Shown here: one piece after another, positions 40,576 through 48,945 of the stretch | How the letters are laid out: each line of letters opens with the position of its first letter | How positions within the stretch are numbered: position 1 is the stretch's first letter | Source: Rhodospirillaceae bacterium | GTDB lineage: Bacteria; Pseudomonadota; Alphaproteobacteria; Bin65 | DNA: 64,000 nt | Direction of reading: 5' to 3' | NCBI GenBank assembly: GCA_028819475.1 | Contig: JAPPLJ010000030.1 | Span: 372,001-436,000 of the forward strand | The notes under the pieces: model-generated | The model's input: only the letters and a program-made list of their open reading frames with translations | What the model was told of the DNA's origin: nothing | Databases searched by the model: none | Made by a program: the position numbers and the translations under genes

Positions 40576-41664
40576 ATGAGCGAGCTCGATACCCTGCGCA
40601 ACGAATTGCTGGCTGCGGTGGAAGCGGCGGCCGACCTGAAGGCGCTGGACGCCACGCGGGTCGACGCGCTGGGCAAGAAAGGCCGCATCACCGGCCGGAT
40701 GAAATCGCTGGGCGGTATGGACCCGGAAGCCCGCAGGGAAGCGGGCCGCGCGCTCAACAGCCTGAAAGACGAGATTGCCGGCGCCATCGAGGCGCGCAAG
40801 GCGGCGCTGGACGACGCCGCGCTCGACGCGCGTCTTGCCGAAGAGCGGATCGACGTCTCGCTGCCCGCGCGCTCGACACCGATGGGCCGCATCCATCCGA
40901 TCAGCCAGACGATCGAGGAAGTCAGTGCGATATTCGGCGACATGGGCTTCTCGGTCGTCGAGGGTCCGGACATCGAGACCGACTGGCACAACTTCACTGC
41001 GCTGAATTTCCCGGAAGGCCATCCGGCGCGGGAGATGCAGGATACCTTCTATCTGCCGCCCAAGGACGACGGCACCAAAATGGTGCTGCGCACCCACACC
41101 TCGCCGGTCCAGGTGCGGACCATGCTGGAGCAGAAGCCGCCGATCCGGATCCTGGTGCCGGGCCGGACCTACCGGAGCGACTGGGACCAGACCCACACGC
41201 CGATGTTCCACCAGTTCGAAGGGCTGGTGATCGACGAAGCGACCCATATGGGCCACCTGAAGGGCTGCCTGATCGATTTCTGCAAGGCCTATTTCGAGAT
41301 CGACGACGTCAAGCTGAATTTCCGCCCGTCCTTCTTCCCCTTCACCGAACCGTCGGCCGAAGTGGACATCGCCTGCAACAAGAAGGACGGCCAGCTCCGC
41401 TTCGGCCATTTCGGCGACGGCCACGACGACTGGCTGGAAATTCTCGGCTGCGGCATGGTCCATCCGAACGTGCTGAAGAATTGCGGCGTCGACCCGGAAG
41501 TGCACCAGGGATTCGCCTTCGGCATGGGCTGCGAACGGGTCGCGATGCTGAAATACGGCATCCCGGACGGCCGCAGCTTCTTCGAGAACGACGTGCGCTG
41601 GATGGCGCATTACGGCTTCCTGCCGCTCGACGTTCCGACGCTGACCGGCGGGCTATCGCTGTAA
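40576..41664 (+). CDS. pheS: Phenylalanyl-tRNA synthetase alpha subunit
   Basis: A protein of 362 residues. The N-terminal coiled coil spans about 1-95. The class II catalytic core has [19 protein letters not shown] (motif 1), [10 protein letters not shown] and [20 protein letters not shown] (motif 2), and [18 protein letters not shown] (motif 3, with Arg). It charges tRNA-Phe together with the beta subunit. pheT is normally the next gene, but here 26 nt after the stop lies the end of truA on the other strand. The partner must be encoded elsewhere. Confidence 0.96.
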   Translation: MSELDTLRNELLAAVEAAADLKALDATRVDALGKKGRITGRMKSLGGMDPEARREAGRALNSLKDEIAGAIEARKAALDDAALDARLAEERIDVSLPARSTPMGRIHPISQTIEEVSAIFGDMGFSVVEGPDIETDWHNFTALNFPEGHPAREMQDTFYLPPKDDGTKMVLRTHTSPVQVRTMLEQKPPIRILVPGRTYRSDWDQTHTPMFHQFEGLVIDEATHMGHLKGCLIDFCKAYFEIDDVKLNFRPSFFPFTEPSAEVDIACNKKDGQLRFGHFGDGHDDWLEILGCGMVHPNVLKNCGVDPEVHQGFAFGMGCERVAMLKYGIPDGRSFFENDVRWMAHYGFLPLDVPTLTGGLSL

Positions 41665-41690
41665 CGCCGCCCTCCGGCCGGCAGGCGCTC

Positions 41691-42431
41691 TCAGTACAGC
41701 ACCTTTTCCAGATACAGCCCGCAGGCGGGGGCGGTGGCGCCGGCCTTCCTGCGGTCCGCGGCGCGCAGGACCGTGGCCAGCCAGGTGACGGGCTTCTTGC
41801 CTTCGCCGACAAGGATGAGCGTACCCACGATATTGCGCACCTGATGGTGCAGGAAGGACGGCGCGCGGAGTGCAACCTCGATCTCCCCGCCGTAGCGCGA
41901 TACCCGGATATCCGTGAGCGTCTTGACCGGCGATTTTGCCTGGCATTCCGCGGCGCGGAAGCTGGTGAAATCGTGATGGCCAATCAGCGGCAGCGCCGCC
42001 TCGTGCATCGCACCGGCGTCAAGCGGCCGGCCGACCTGCCACGCCTTGCCGGCGTCGAGGGTGAGCGGCGCACGCCGGTTGACGATGCGGTAGCGGTAGC
42101 GCCGCTCGACGGCGGAGAAGCGGGCGTGGAAGCCTTCATCCACCGTCTCGGCGTCGGTCACCGCAATGGGCCGGGGCTTCAGGTGGTAGTTCAGCGCCTC
42201 CTTGATCCGGAAGGGCTCGGCCTCGCGCGCGATGTCGACATGCGCGACCTGGGCCAGCGCGTGGACGCCCGAATCGGTCCGCCCGGCGGCGTAGGCGACG
42301 GCCTGCTCGCCGCAGAACTTCTCGACCGCCTCTTCGAGACATTGCTGGACCGAGAGGCCGTTCTCCTGCCGCTGCCAGCCGACGAACGGCCCGCCATCGT
42401 ATTCCAGCGTCAGCTTGAAACGGCGGCTCAC
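41691..42431 (-). CDS. truA: tRNA pseudouridine(38-40) synthase
   Basis: A protein of 246 residues from a GTG start at 42431 that overlaps the fmt stop (GTGA). It begins VSRRFKLTLEYDGGPFVGWQ. The catalytic Asp is Asp53 in YAAGRTDSGVHALAQVAHVD. APSFLHHQVRNIVGTLILVG near residue 195 is the second family block. It isomerises uridines 38-40 in the anticodon stem. The gene order def-fmt-truA on the minus strand is common in alphaproteobacteria. Confidence 0.95.
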   Translation of the reverse strand: MSRRFKLTLEYDGGPFVGWQRQENGLSVQQCLEEAVEKFCGEQAVAYAAGRTDSGVHALAQVAHVDIAREAEPFRIKEALNYHLKPRPIAVTDAETVDEGFHARFSAVERRYRYRIVNRRAPLTLDAGKAWQVGRPLDAGAMHEAALPLIGHHDFTSFRAAECQAKSPVKTLTDIRVSRYGGEIEVALRAPSFLHHQVRNIVGTLILVGEGKKPVTWLATVLRAADRRKAGATAPACGLYLEKVLY

Positions 42432-43351
42432 GACAGGATCGTCCCGGCCGGAATGGCAAAGCCCCGTTGCAAGTCTGCGGCAGCCATCGGGTCCTTGCCC
42501 TGGCGCTGCACCCGGAGCGGCCGCAGGGCGCCCTCGCCGCAGGCGACCGTCAGGTTGCCGTCCAGCACCGTTCCGGGCGCGCCGGCCCCCTCGGAAAGTT
42601 CGGCGCACAGAACCCGGATGCGCTGGCCGCCCGCGTCGAAGAAGGCGCCGGGCGCGGGATCGAAAGCACGCACGGTCCGCTCGATATGCGCCGCCGGTTG
42701 CGACCAGTCGATCCGCGCTTCGGACTTGGCGATCTTGCGGGCGTAGGTGGCGCCCGACCCGGGCTGAAGCCGCGGTGCGAGATCGCCTGCCGCTGTACCG
42801 TCGAGCCAGGCCAGCACCTCCGCCATCGCTTCCGCTCCCAGCGCCGCCAGTTCGTCGTGCAACCCGCCGGCGGTCGTGCCATCGGAAATCGGAACGCGCC
42901 GTTGCATCAGGATCGGCCCGGTATCGAGGCCCGCGTCCATTTGCATGATCGTGATTCCCGTCTCGGCGTCGCCGGCCTGGATCGCGCGCTGGATCGGCGC
43001 CGCGCCGCGCCAGCGCGGCAGCAGCGAGGCATGGATGTTGAGACAGCCGTGCACCGGCGTATCGAGAACCGCCTGGGGCAGGATCAGTCCGTAGGCGGCG
43101 ACGATCGCCGCGTCCGCCTTCAGGGCTGTAAATTCCGCCACCGCCTCCTGTTCGGCAAACGAGGCCGGAGTGCGCACCGGCAGGCCCCGGCTCTCGGCCC
43201 AGACCTGGACCGGCGAAGGCCGCAGCGCCTTGCCCCGCCCGGCCCGGCGCGGCGGCCGGGTATAGACGCCAGCCAGGTCGTGCCCTGCCGCGGCCAGCGC
43301 CTTCACGGCCACGAGGGCGAATTCCGGCGTGCCCATGAAGATCAGCCGCAT
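42428..43351 (-). CDS. fmt: Methionyl-tRNA formyltransferase
   Basis: A protein of 307 residues. It begins MRLIFMGTPEFALVAVKALA. The formyl-folate site is GCLNIHASLLPRWRGAAPIQ with the catalytic Asn/His, and MQMDAGLDTGPIL supplies the Asp. The C-terminal OB domain (about 205-300) includes the tRNA-contact region ARIDWSQPAAHIERTVRAFD. It formylates initiator Met-tRNA. It lies 55 nt after def and overlaps truA. Confidence 0.96.
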   Translation of the reverse strand: MRLIFMGTPEFALVAVKALAAAGHDLAGVYTRPPRRAGRGKALRPSPVQVWAESRGLPVRTPASFAEQEAVAEFTALKADAAIVAAYGLILPQAVLDTPVHGCLNIHASLLPRWRGAAPIQRAIQAGDAETGITIMQMDAGLDTGPILMQRRVPISDGTTAGGLHDELAALGAEAMAEVLAWLDGTAAGDLAPRLQPGSGATYARKIAKSEARIDWSQPAAHIERTVRAFDPAPGAFFDAGGQRIRVLCAELSEGAGAPGTVLDGNLTVACGEGALRPLRVQRQGKDPMAAADLQRGFAIPAGTILS

Positions 43352-43406
43352 GGCGGTTTCCGGGGATCGGTCCGACGCGGCCGGGCCGGCGGCCGGCCGG
43401 TCAGGA

Positions 43407-43937
43407 TTATGCGGGCGCCGCCTCTTTCGCGGCGAGCTTCTTCTCTTTCAGCAGCTTGCGCAGGATCATGTTGCGCTTTAGCGCGCTGATGTGATCGATG
43501 AACAGGATGCCGTCCAGATGATCGATTTCGTGCTGGACACAGGTCGCGAGCAGGCCGTCGGCGTGCAGCTCGCGGCTTGCGCCGTCGCGGTCGAGATAGC
43601 GGACCCGGACCTCAGCCGGCCTGACGACGTCGGCATAGTGTTCCGGGACGCTCAGGCATCCCTCCTCGTGAGTATTGTCGTGGTCCGAGACCCAGAGGAT
43701 TTCCGGGTTGGCGAGCACATGCGGCGCGGGCGGGCCATCCTTCTCCGAAACGTCGACCACGATCACGCGCTTGAGAACGCCGACCTGTGGCGCAGCCAGG
43801 CCGATGCCCGGCGCGGCGTACATGGTCTCGAGCATGTCGTCCATCAGCCTGCGCACGCCGGCGTCGACCTTCTCGACGGGCCTGGATTTCTTCTTCAGAC
43901 GCGGGTCGGGCGCGGTCAGGATCGGCAGCAGCGCCAT
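43407..43937 (-). CDS. def: Peptide deformylase
   Basis: A protein of 176 residues with all three deformylase motifs: GIGLAAPQ at 44-51, EGCLSV at 92-97 with the metal-binding Cys, and HEIDH at 136-140. It removes the N-formyl group from nascent proteins. The C-terminal tail KLLKEKKLAAKEAAPA is charged and a little longer than in E. coli. First gene of def-fmt-truA; divergent from rmuC, with a 195-nt gap lacking a clear promoter. Confidence 0.96.
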   Translation of the reverse strand: MALLPILTAPDPRLKKKSRPVEKVDAGVRRLMDDMLETMYAAPGIGLAAPQVGVLKRVIVVDVSEKDGPPAPHVLANPEILWVSDHDNTHEEGCLSVPEHYADVVRPAEVRVRYLDRDGASRELHADGLLATCVQHEIDHLDGILFIDHISALKRNMILRKLLKEKKLAAKEAAPA

Positions 43938-44132
43938 CGCGGAGTCACCCCGGAAAAGACCGGTTTCAAGCGTTTTTCATCGGGTCGCAGATAGGGCCGG
44001 CGGGCCGAAAGGTCAACGAAACGGCGGGCCTGGCCGGCCGGGGCCCGCCGGCGCGAATCGCCCGGAAATGCGCCGCAATCCACAAGAAATAAGCATGGCC
44101 GGCGCACGGGCTTGTGATAGGAAGTTCGCGCC

Positions 44133-45227
44133 ATGACCGGAGCGGATCCCCTCACCCTGATCGTTCTGGGCGCAGCGGTTCTTCTTGCGCTGATCGTCCT
44201 GTTCGTCGCGCTGCGCGCCAGCCGCGGCCAAGCAGAGATCGCTGCGCAGCTCGGCCGCATGGCGGAGCAGCAGGACAACATCCGGGACTCCTTCCACACG
44301 CGCTTGCAGGAACAGGAACGGGCAATCTCCGAGCGGTTGGAAGGGGTTACCCGGCGGGTCGGCGCCAGCCTCGAAACCAGTACGGAAAAGACCGGCGAAT
44401 CCCTGCAACAGATCCGCGAGCGCCTGGCGGTGATGGACCAGGCGCAGAAGAAGATCACCGACCTGTCGGAGCAGATGGTTAGCTTGCAAGACATTCTGAC
44501 CGACAAACAGGCACGCGGCGCGTTCGGCGAAATGCAACTGCGCGACCTGGTCGAGAGCATCCTTCCGCCGAGCACCTACGCCTTCCAGGCGACACTCGAC
44601 AACGGCCGGCGGCCCGATTGCCTGCTTAATTTGCCGGACCCGCCCGGCCCGATCGCCATCGACGCCAAGTTTCCGCTGGAGAGCTGGCAGAAGTTGCAGA
44701 AGGCCGAGACTAAACAAGAGCGCGACCAAGCGGGACGCGATTTCAGCCGGGACATCGGCAACCACGTCCGCGATATCCGGGAACGATACATCGTGCCCGG
44801 CGAGACCGGCGACGCGGCGCTGATGTTCCTGCCGTCGGAGAGCGTCTATGCCGAACTGCACGCCAACCATGCCAACGCCGTCGAGCAGAGCTTCCGGCAA
44901 AAGGTCTTCATCGTCTCGCCGACGACATTGTGGGCGACGCTCAACACGGTGCGCGCCGTGTTCCGCGACGTGCGGATGCGCGAGCAGGCCCACCTGATCC
45001 AGAAAGAGGTCGAGACCATGATTGCCGACGTCGGCCGGCTCGACGACCGGGTCGGCAAACTGGCGACGCATTTCGACCAGGCGAAGCGGGATATCGACCA
45101 AATCCAGATTTCGACGGGCAAGATCGCCAACCGCGGCGAGAAGATCTCCGAACTGGACCTCGAGCAGGAGGATGGCGCGGCCGACAGCCAGGCGCCGGGC
45201 CGGCTCTCCGCCCCGCCCGCCGGCTGA
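44133..45227 (+). CDS. rmuC: DNA recombination protein RmuC
   Basis: A protein of 364 residues. One N-terminal membrane span (about 5-25) is followed by a long coiled coil (about 28-125). The RmuC nuclease-like domain has the blocks GAFGEMQLRDLVESILPPST, AIDAKFPLESWQKLQKAETK, IREQYI-like DIRERYIVPGETGDAALMFL and VIVSPTTLWATL-type FIVSPTTLWATLNTV. It restrains recombination at inverted repeats in E. coli, perhaps as a nuclease. Transcribed away from def. Confidence 0.93.
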   Translation: MTGADPLTLIVLGAAVLLALIVLFVALRASRGQAEIAAQLGRMAEQQDNIRDSFHTRLQEQERAISERLEGVTRRVGASLETSTEKTGESLQQIRERLAVMDQAQKKITDLSEQMVSLQDILTDKQARGAFGEMQLRDLVESILPPSTYAFQATLDNGRRPDCLLNLPDPPGPIAIDAKFPLESWQKLQKAETKQERDQAGRDFSRDIGNHVRDIRERYIVPGETGDAALMFLPSESVYAELHANHANAVEQSFRQKVFIVSPTTLWATLNTVRAVFRDVRMREQAHLIQKEVETMIADVGRLDDRVGKLATHFDQAKRDIDQIQISTGKIANRGEKISELDLEQEDGAADSQAPGRLSAPPAG

Positions 45228-45267
45228 AGCGCCGCGCCGGCAACGGGCCCCGGGCCGAGGATACGCC

Positions 45268-46686
45268 ATGGACATGACGATCAACGACCTCAATCCTTAT
45301 CTCCAAGGTCTCTATGCGCCGGTCGAAAGGGAAATCGTGGCGGCGGATCTGGAGGTCGTGGGCGAAATTCCGCGCGACCTGTTCGGCGGCTACTGCCGCA
45401 ACGGCCCCAATCCTGCGCGGCCGCCCACCGGCATGCATCACTGGTTCGACGGCGACGCTATGATCCATGCCGTCTGGTTCGAGGACGGCAGGGCGACCTA
45501 CCGCAACCGCTATGTCCGGACCAAGGACCATCTCGCCGGGCTTGCCGGGGAATGCGCAGCCGGGGGAATCCTGGAACCTGCGAGCCGCGGGCGCGACGGA
45601 ACGGCATACAAGGATACGGCGAACACCGACCTCGTCGTCCACAACGGCGCGCTGATGGCGCTCTGGTATATCTGCGGCGCGCCGGTCCGGGTCGATCCGC
45701 TGACACTCGAGACGATCGGGGAGGAGACCTTCTCCGGCCGGCTGCCGCGCCGGGTCTCCGCTCACGCCAAGACCGACGGCCGGACCGGCGAGCTCCTGTT
45801 CTTCGACTATGCGCTGTACGAGCCGTGGATGTCGTTCGGCGTCGTCGGCGCCGACAACGAACTGAAGCATTTCACGCAGATCGAACTGCCCGGCCCGCGC
45901 CTGCCGCACGACATGGGCATCACGGAGAATTACGCGATCCTGCACGACCTCCCGGTGATCTTCACAGAGCGGGGGATGCTGCAGGGCCTGTGGACCATCC
46001 ACCAGCCGCGCGACCTGCCGACCCGGTTCGGCGTTCTGCCGCGCACCGGACGCGGCGACGAAATCCGGTGGTTCGAGACCGATCCCTGTTACATCTATCA
46101 TGTGGTCAATTGCTGGGAGGATGGCGACGAGGTCGTCATGCACGCCTGCAGGATGATCCCGAACGACCTTGCGCCGGACGCGCAATACGGCGCCTACGCG
46201 CCCATGGTGGCGCTGCTGGCGCTGCACGCCGTTCCGGTTGAATGGCGCATGAACCTGAAGACCGGCGGGATCGCCGAGCGCCAGCTCGACGACCGGCTCG
46301 GCGAGTTTCCGGCGGTGAACCAGGACTGGGTCGGCCGCAAGGGCCGCCACTCCTACCATGTTTCCCTGGAAGGCTCCGGCATGCTCCTGTTCGACGGGCT
46401 GCTGAAATACGACCTGGAAACCGGCGGCTGCGTCGAGCACCGCTTCGCGCCGGGCGTGTACGGTTCCGAAGCCGTCTTCGCGCCCCGGCCCGGCGCCGCC
46501 GAAGAGGATGACGGCTATGTCGTCACCGTCACAGCCGACCGGGCGGACGGCCGCTCCGAAGCGCAGGTCTTCGACGCGCGGGCGCTCGACGCCGGACCGC
46601 TCGCGCGGGTGAAGTTACCGCAGCGCGTGCCACTCGGCTTCCACGCCACCTGGGCGAGCGGCGAGCGGGTCGGAATCGCGGCATAA
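45268..46686 (+). CDS. Carotenoid oxygenase family protein (RPE65/CCD/lignostilbene dioxygenase type)
   Basis: A protein of 472 residues. It begins MDMTINDLNPYLQGLYAPVE and has LFGGYCRNGPNPARPP (N-terminal blade) and MHHWFDGDAMIHAVWFEDGR. The four iron-binding His are seen in SAHAKTD, GPRLPHDMGITENYAI, CYIYHVVNCWED and the C-terminal PLGFHATW, all in order and spacing of a seven-bladed propeller. It cleaves a conjugated C=C bond of a carotenoid, stilbene or related molecule. The substrate is not predictable, and no carotenoid genes are near. It starts 40 nt after rmuC but is functionally unrelated. Confidence 0.92.
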   Translation: MDMTINDLNPYLQGLYAPVEREIVAADLEVVGEIPRDLFGGYCRNGPNPARPPTGMHHWFDGDAMIHAVWFEDGRATYRNRYVRTKDHLAGLAGECAAGGILEPASRGRDGTAYKDTANTDLVVHNGALMALWYICGAPVRVDPLTLETIGEETFSGRLPRRVSAHAKTDGRTGELLFFDYALYEPWMSFGVVGADNELKHFTQIELPGPRLPHDMGITENYAILHDLPVIFTERGMLQGLWTIHQPRDLPTRFGVLPRTGRGDEIRWFETDPCYIYHVVNCWEDGDEVVMHACRMIPNDLAPDAQYGAYAPMVALLALHAVPVEWRMNLKTGGIAERQLDDRLGEFPAVNQDWVGRKGRHSYHVSLEGSGMLLFDGLLKYDLETGGCVEHRFAPGVYGSEAVFAPRPGAAEEDDGYVVTVTADRADGRSEAQVFDARALDAGPLARVKLPQRVPLGFHATWASGERVGIAA

Positions 46687-46813
46687 GGGCGGCCGGGCCG
46701 GACAGGCCGGCAACGACCGCCTCATTCACAGGAAGCGCCGCCGCGCAGGCGGCGCAGCGTGCCGACCCGATTGCCGCGCCGGGCGGATCGCCGGACGAAG
46801 GTCGAGGATGCGG

Positions 46814-47098
46814 TCAGCCCGACTTTTCGGTTGTCGGATCGATCATCTTGCCGATGGCCGTCACCCTGGTCGCCGGGAAGCCGCTGATTTCCGCGTGCTT
46901 GTGAATGAGATCCTCGTTCTTCGCCAAGTAGACGCAGAATGTCTTGTCCGCCGCAACGTAGTTTTCCACCCACTGGATGTCCGGACCGAGCTGGGCCAGG
47001 ACCTCGTTCGACTTTGCGGCGGCCTCGGCGAGCTGCTGGCGTTCGAGGGTTCCGACCTCGGGGATGTCGCGTTCGATGATGAATTTGTTGAGCGCCAT
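46814..47098 (-). CDS. DUF4242 domain-containing protein
   Basis: A protein of 94 residues. It begins MALNKFIIERDIPEVGTLER, with WVENYVAADKTFCVYLAKNE and IHKHAEISGFPATRV further on. This is the DUF4242 pattern, a small ferredoxin-like fold of unknown function. A strong AGGAGG stands 7 nt before the ATG, so it is probably well expressed. It lies 99 nt after the GhrA-like gene on the same strand. Confidence 0.85.
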   Translation of the reverse strand: MALNKFIIERDIPEVGTLERQQLAEAAAKSNEVLAQLGPDIQWVENYVAADKTFCVYLAKNEDLIHKHAEISGFPATRVTAIGKMIDPTTEKSG

Positions 47099-47197
47099 GA
47101 CGTCCTCCTGTGTTTCCGTCTGAAATTACCACAATCCGGTCTGCGGCTCACTCGCAGCTGATCGCGCAGTTTCAAAACGCGAGGAACGGCCGGGCCG

Positions 47198-48127
47198 CTA
47201 ATAACCGGCGGTGCGGTCGACTTCCTGAAGCAGCGGCCGGCCGGCCTCGCAGCGCCTGATGTTGGCGACGATCTGTGGCGCCAGTTGCGCGATGTTTGGG
47301 CGTCGCGCGACATGGGGCATGACGGTCACCCCGGGGTGATCCCAGAGCGGGCTGTCCGGCGGCAGCGGCTCGGGGGAATGCGCATCGAGGGCGGCGTGGC
47401 AGAGATGGCCCGAATCCAGTGCCGCGATCAGGTCGCCGGTCACCACATGCTCGCCGCGGCCGATATTGATGACCATGCCGCCCTCGGGCATTTTTGCAAA
47501 CGCCGCCGCATTCAGGATGCCGCGGGTCTTCCCGGTCAGGGGCAGCAGGCAGACGACGATGTCCGAGCGCTCGAGGATCGCGTCGAACCGGCCGGCGCCG
47601 GCGTAGACGGGGATCTCCGCACCGGGCTTGGGCGTCCGCGTCCAGGCGGCGACATCGAAGCCCATGTCGCGCAGGATACGGGCCGGTTTCCGCGCCATGA
47701 CCCCGTAGCCGAGGAAGCCGACGGTGCGGTCCTCGGGCCGTTTCTGCCGGATCTCCCGCCATTCCCTGCGGGCCTGGCGCTCCCGGTAGGTCGGCATGTT
47801 GCGATGCAGCCGCAGCACATGCATGACGACGTATTCGGTCATCATCGGATCGCCGTCTTCCGGCTCCAGTTTGGAGAGAGGAACGTCCGGCAGCCCGGGA
47901 TGCCCGATGAAGCCGTCGACCCCCGCCTGACGAGTCAGCATCGCCTTAAGGTTCGGGAATTCCGGCCATTCGTCCGGGGCGGGGCGGGTGAAGGCCAGAT
48001 ACTCGATATCGGCCGGGTCGCCGACATCGGGCCAGAAGCGCACGTCCAGGTCCGGCAATTCGGCATTGACGGCCGCTCGCCAGTCCTCGGGCGTTCCCAT
48101 CTTGAGGTCGATTATCAGCAGCGCCAT
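47198..48127 (-). CDS. ghrA: Glyoxylate/hydroxypyruvate reductase A-like D-2-hydroxyacid dehydrogenase
   Basis: A protein of 309 residues, the size of E. coli GhrA (312). The NAD(P)-binding region reads RTVGFLGYGVMARKPARILR near residue 135. The catalytic residues lie in MVINIGRGEHVVTGDLIAAL (Arg), LDAHSPEPLPPDSPLWDHPG (Glu) and VTVMPHVARRPN (His). It reduces glyoxylate or hydroxypyruvate, or related 2-oxoacids. A paralogue starts at the left edge of the window, downstream of yejF. Neighbours are a DUF4242 protein and a RutC-like deaminase; whether they act together is unknown. Confidence 0.9.
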   Translation of the reverse strand: MALLIIDLKMGTPEDWRAAVNAELPDLDVRFWPDVGDPADIEYLAFTRPAPDEWPEFPNLKAMLTRQAGVDGFIGHPGLPDVPLSKLEPEDGDPMMTEYVVMHVLRLHRNMPTYRERQARREWREIRQKRPEDRTVGFLGYGVMARKPARILRDMGFDVAAWTRTPKPGAEIPVYAGAGRFDAILERSDIVVCLLPLTGKTRGILNAAAFAKMPEGGMVINIGRGEHVVTGDLIAALDSGHLCHAALDAHSPEPLPPDSPLWDHPGVTVMPHVARRPNIAQLAPQIVANIRRCEAGRPLLQEVDRTAGY

Positions 48128-48289
48128 GGTCTTTCGCTCCGGCCGGAATGACTGATTTGATCGACCGTATGTGCGAGCGTGTCAAAAGATAATCGGCGAA
48201 GGGTTCAGGACAGCGAAACCGGCGCCACTCCGATCCCGGCGCGGCGCGGGAGGGGCTCATCCGGGCCCCTGTCCTGTTTCGCCTGCCGC

Positions 48290-48676
48290 TCAGTCCCCGA
48301 TGTGGGCGGTGGACGCGATCTCGACCAGGAACTCCGGTTTCACCAGATCGGCGCGAATGCAGTAGCGGGCCGGCGGATCGGCGGGGAAATACTCCCGGTA
48401 CACCTCGTTCATTCCGGCATAGTCGCCGAGGTCGCTCAGGAAAATCTGGTTGAAGGTAATGTCCGCCAAGGACCCTCCGGCCGCTTCCAGGACCGCCTTG
48501 ATCGCCTCCAGGACGTGCCGCGTCTGCGCCTTCACGTCGCCCGCGCCGACCAGGTTGCCCCCGGCGTCGAGGGCGACAATACCCGAAACATACACGGCAT
48601 CGCCGGCGCGCGCGCCGGGCGAATAGGGTGCAAGCGGGGGCGCGGAGCCCTCCGGAACGATTATCTCGTATGGCAT
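48290..48676 (-). CDS. rutC: RutC-like 3-aminoacrylate deaminase (RidA superfamily)
   Basis: A protein of 128 residues, exactly the length of E. coli RutC. It shares its pattern from end to end as far as I remember it: [80 protein letters not shown] and [12 protein letters not shown]. RutC converts 3-aminoacrylate in uracil breakdown. The other rut genes are not in this window, so it may deaminate another enamine. GGAGAGAAA precedes the ATG at 48676. It lies 162 nt upstream of ghrA on the same strand. Confidence 0.88.
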   Translation of the reverse strand: MPYEIIVPEGSAPPLAPYSPGARAGDAVYVSGIVALDAGGNLVGAGDVKAQTRHVLEAIKAVLEAAGGSLADITFNQIFLSDLGDYAGMNEVYREYFPADPPARYCIRADLVKPEFLVEIASTAHIGD

Positions 48677-48795
48677 GCGTTTCTCTCCTTCTGGTGGTTG
48701 GCTCGCAACGGGGCCGCGCGGCGATTATACAGGGCGGCCGGCCCGCAGACAGCTTCCGCGACACCAACGGCACGGCGCGGGTACCGGGCTGCCGC

Positions 48796-48945
48796 CTACT
48801 CCGGTTCGTCGTCGTCGAGCAGAATGCGTTCGGCCGCGCCTTCGGGGTCGTCGAACTGGCCCGAGCGCGTCGCCCAAAGGAAGCCGATCAGGCCAATCCC
48901 GCCGAGCAGCAGCGCGATCGGGATCAGGTAGACCAGCACGCTCAT
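48796..48945 (-). CDS. ccoS: cbb3-type cytochrome oxidase assembly protein CcoS
   Basis: A protein of 49 residues with one membrane span: MSVLVYLIPIALLLGGIGLI, then FLWATRSGQFDDPEGAAERI and an acidic tail. The block W(A)xxSGQFDDxxGxAxRIL is the CcoS signature. It is needed for insertion of copper or heme cofactors into the cbb3 oxidase. The ATG at 48945 overlaps the ccoI stop by 4 nt. Last gene of ccoGHIS. Confidence 0.93.
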   Translation of the reverse strand: MSVLVYLIPIALLLGGIGLIGFLWATRSGQFDDPEGAAERILLDDDEPE

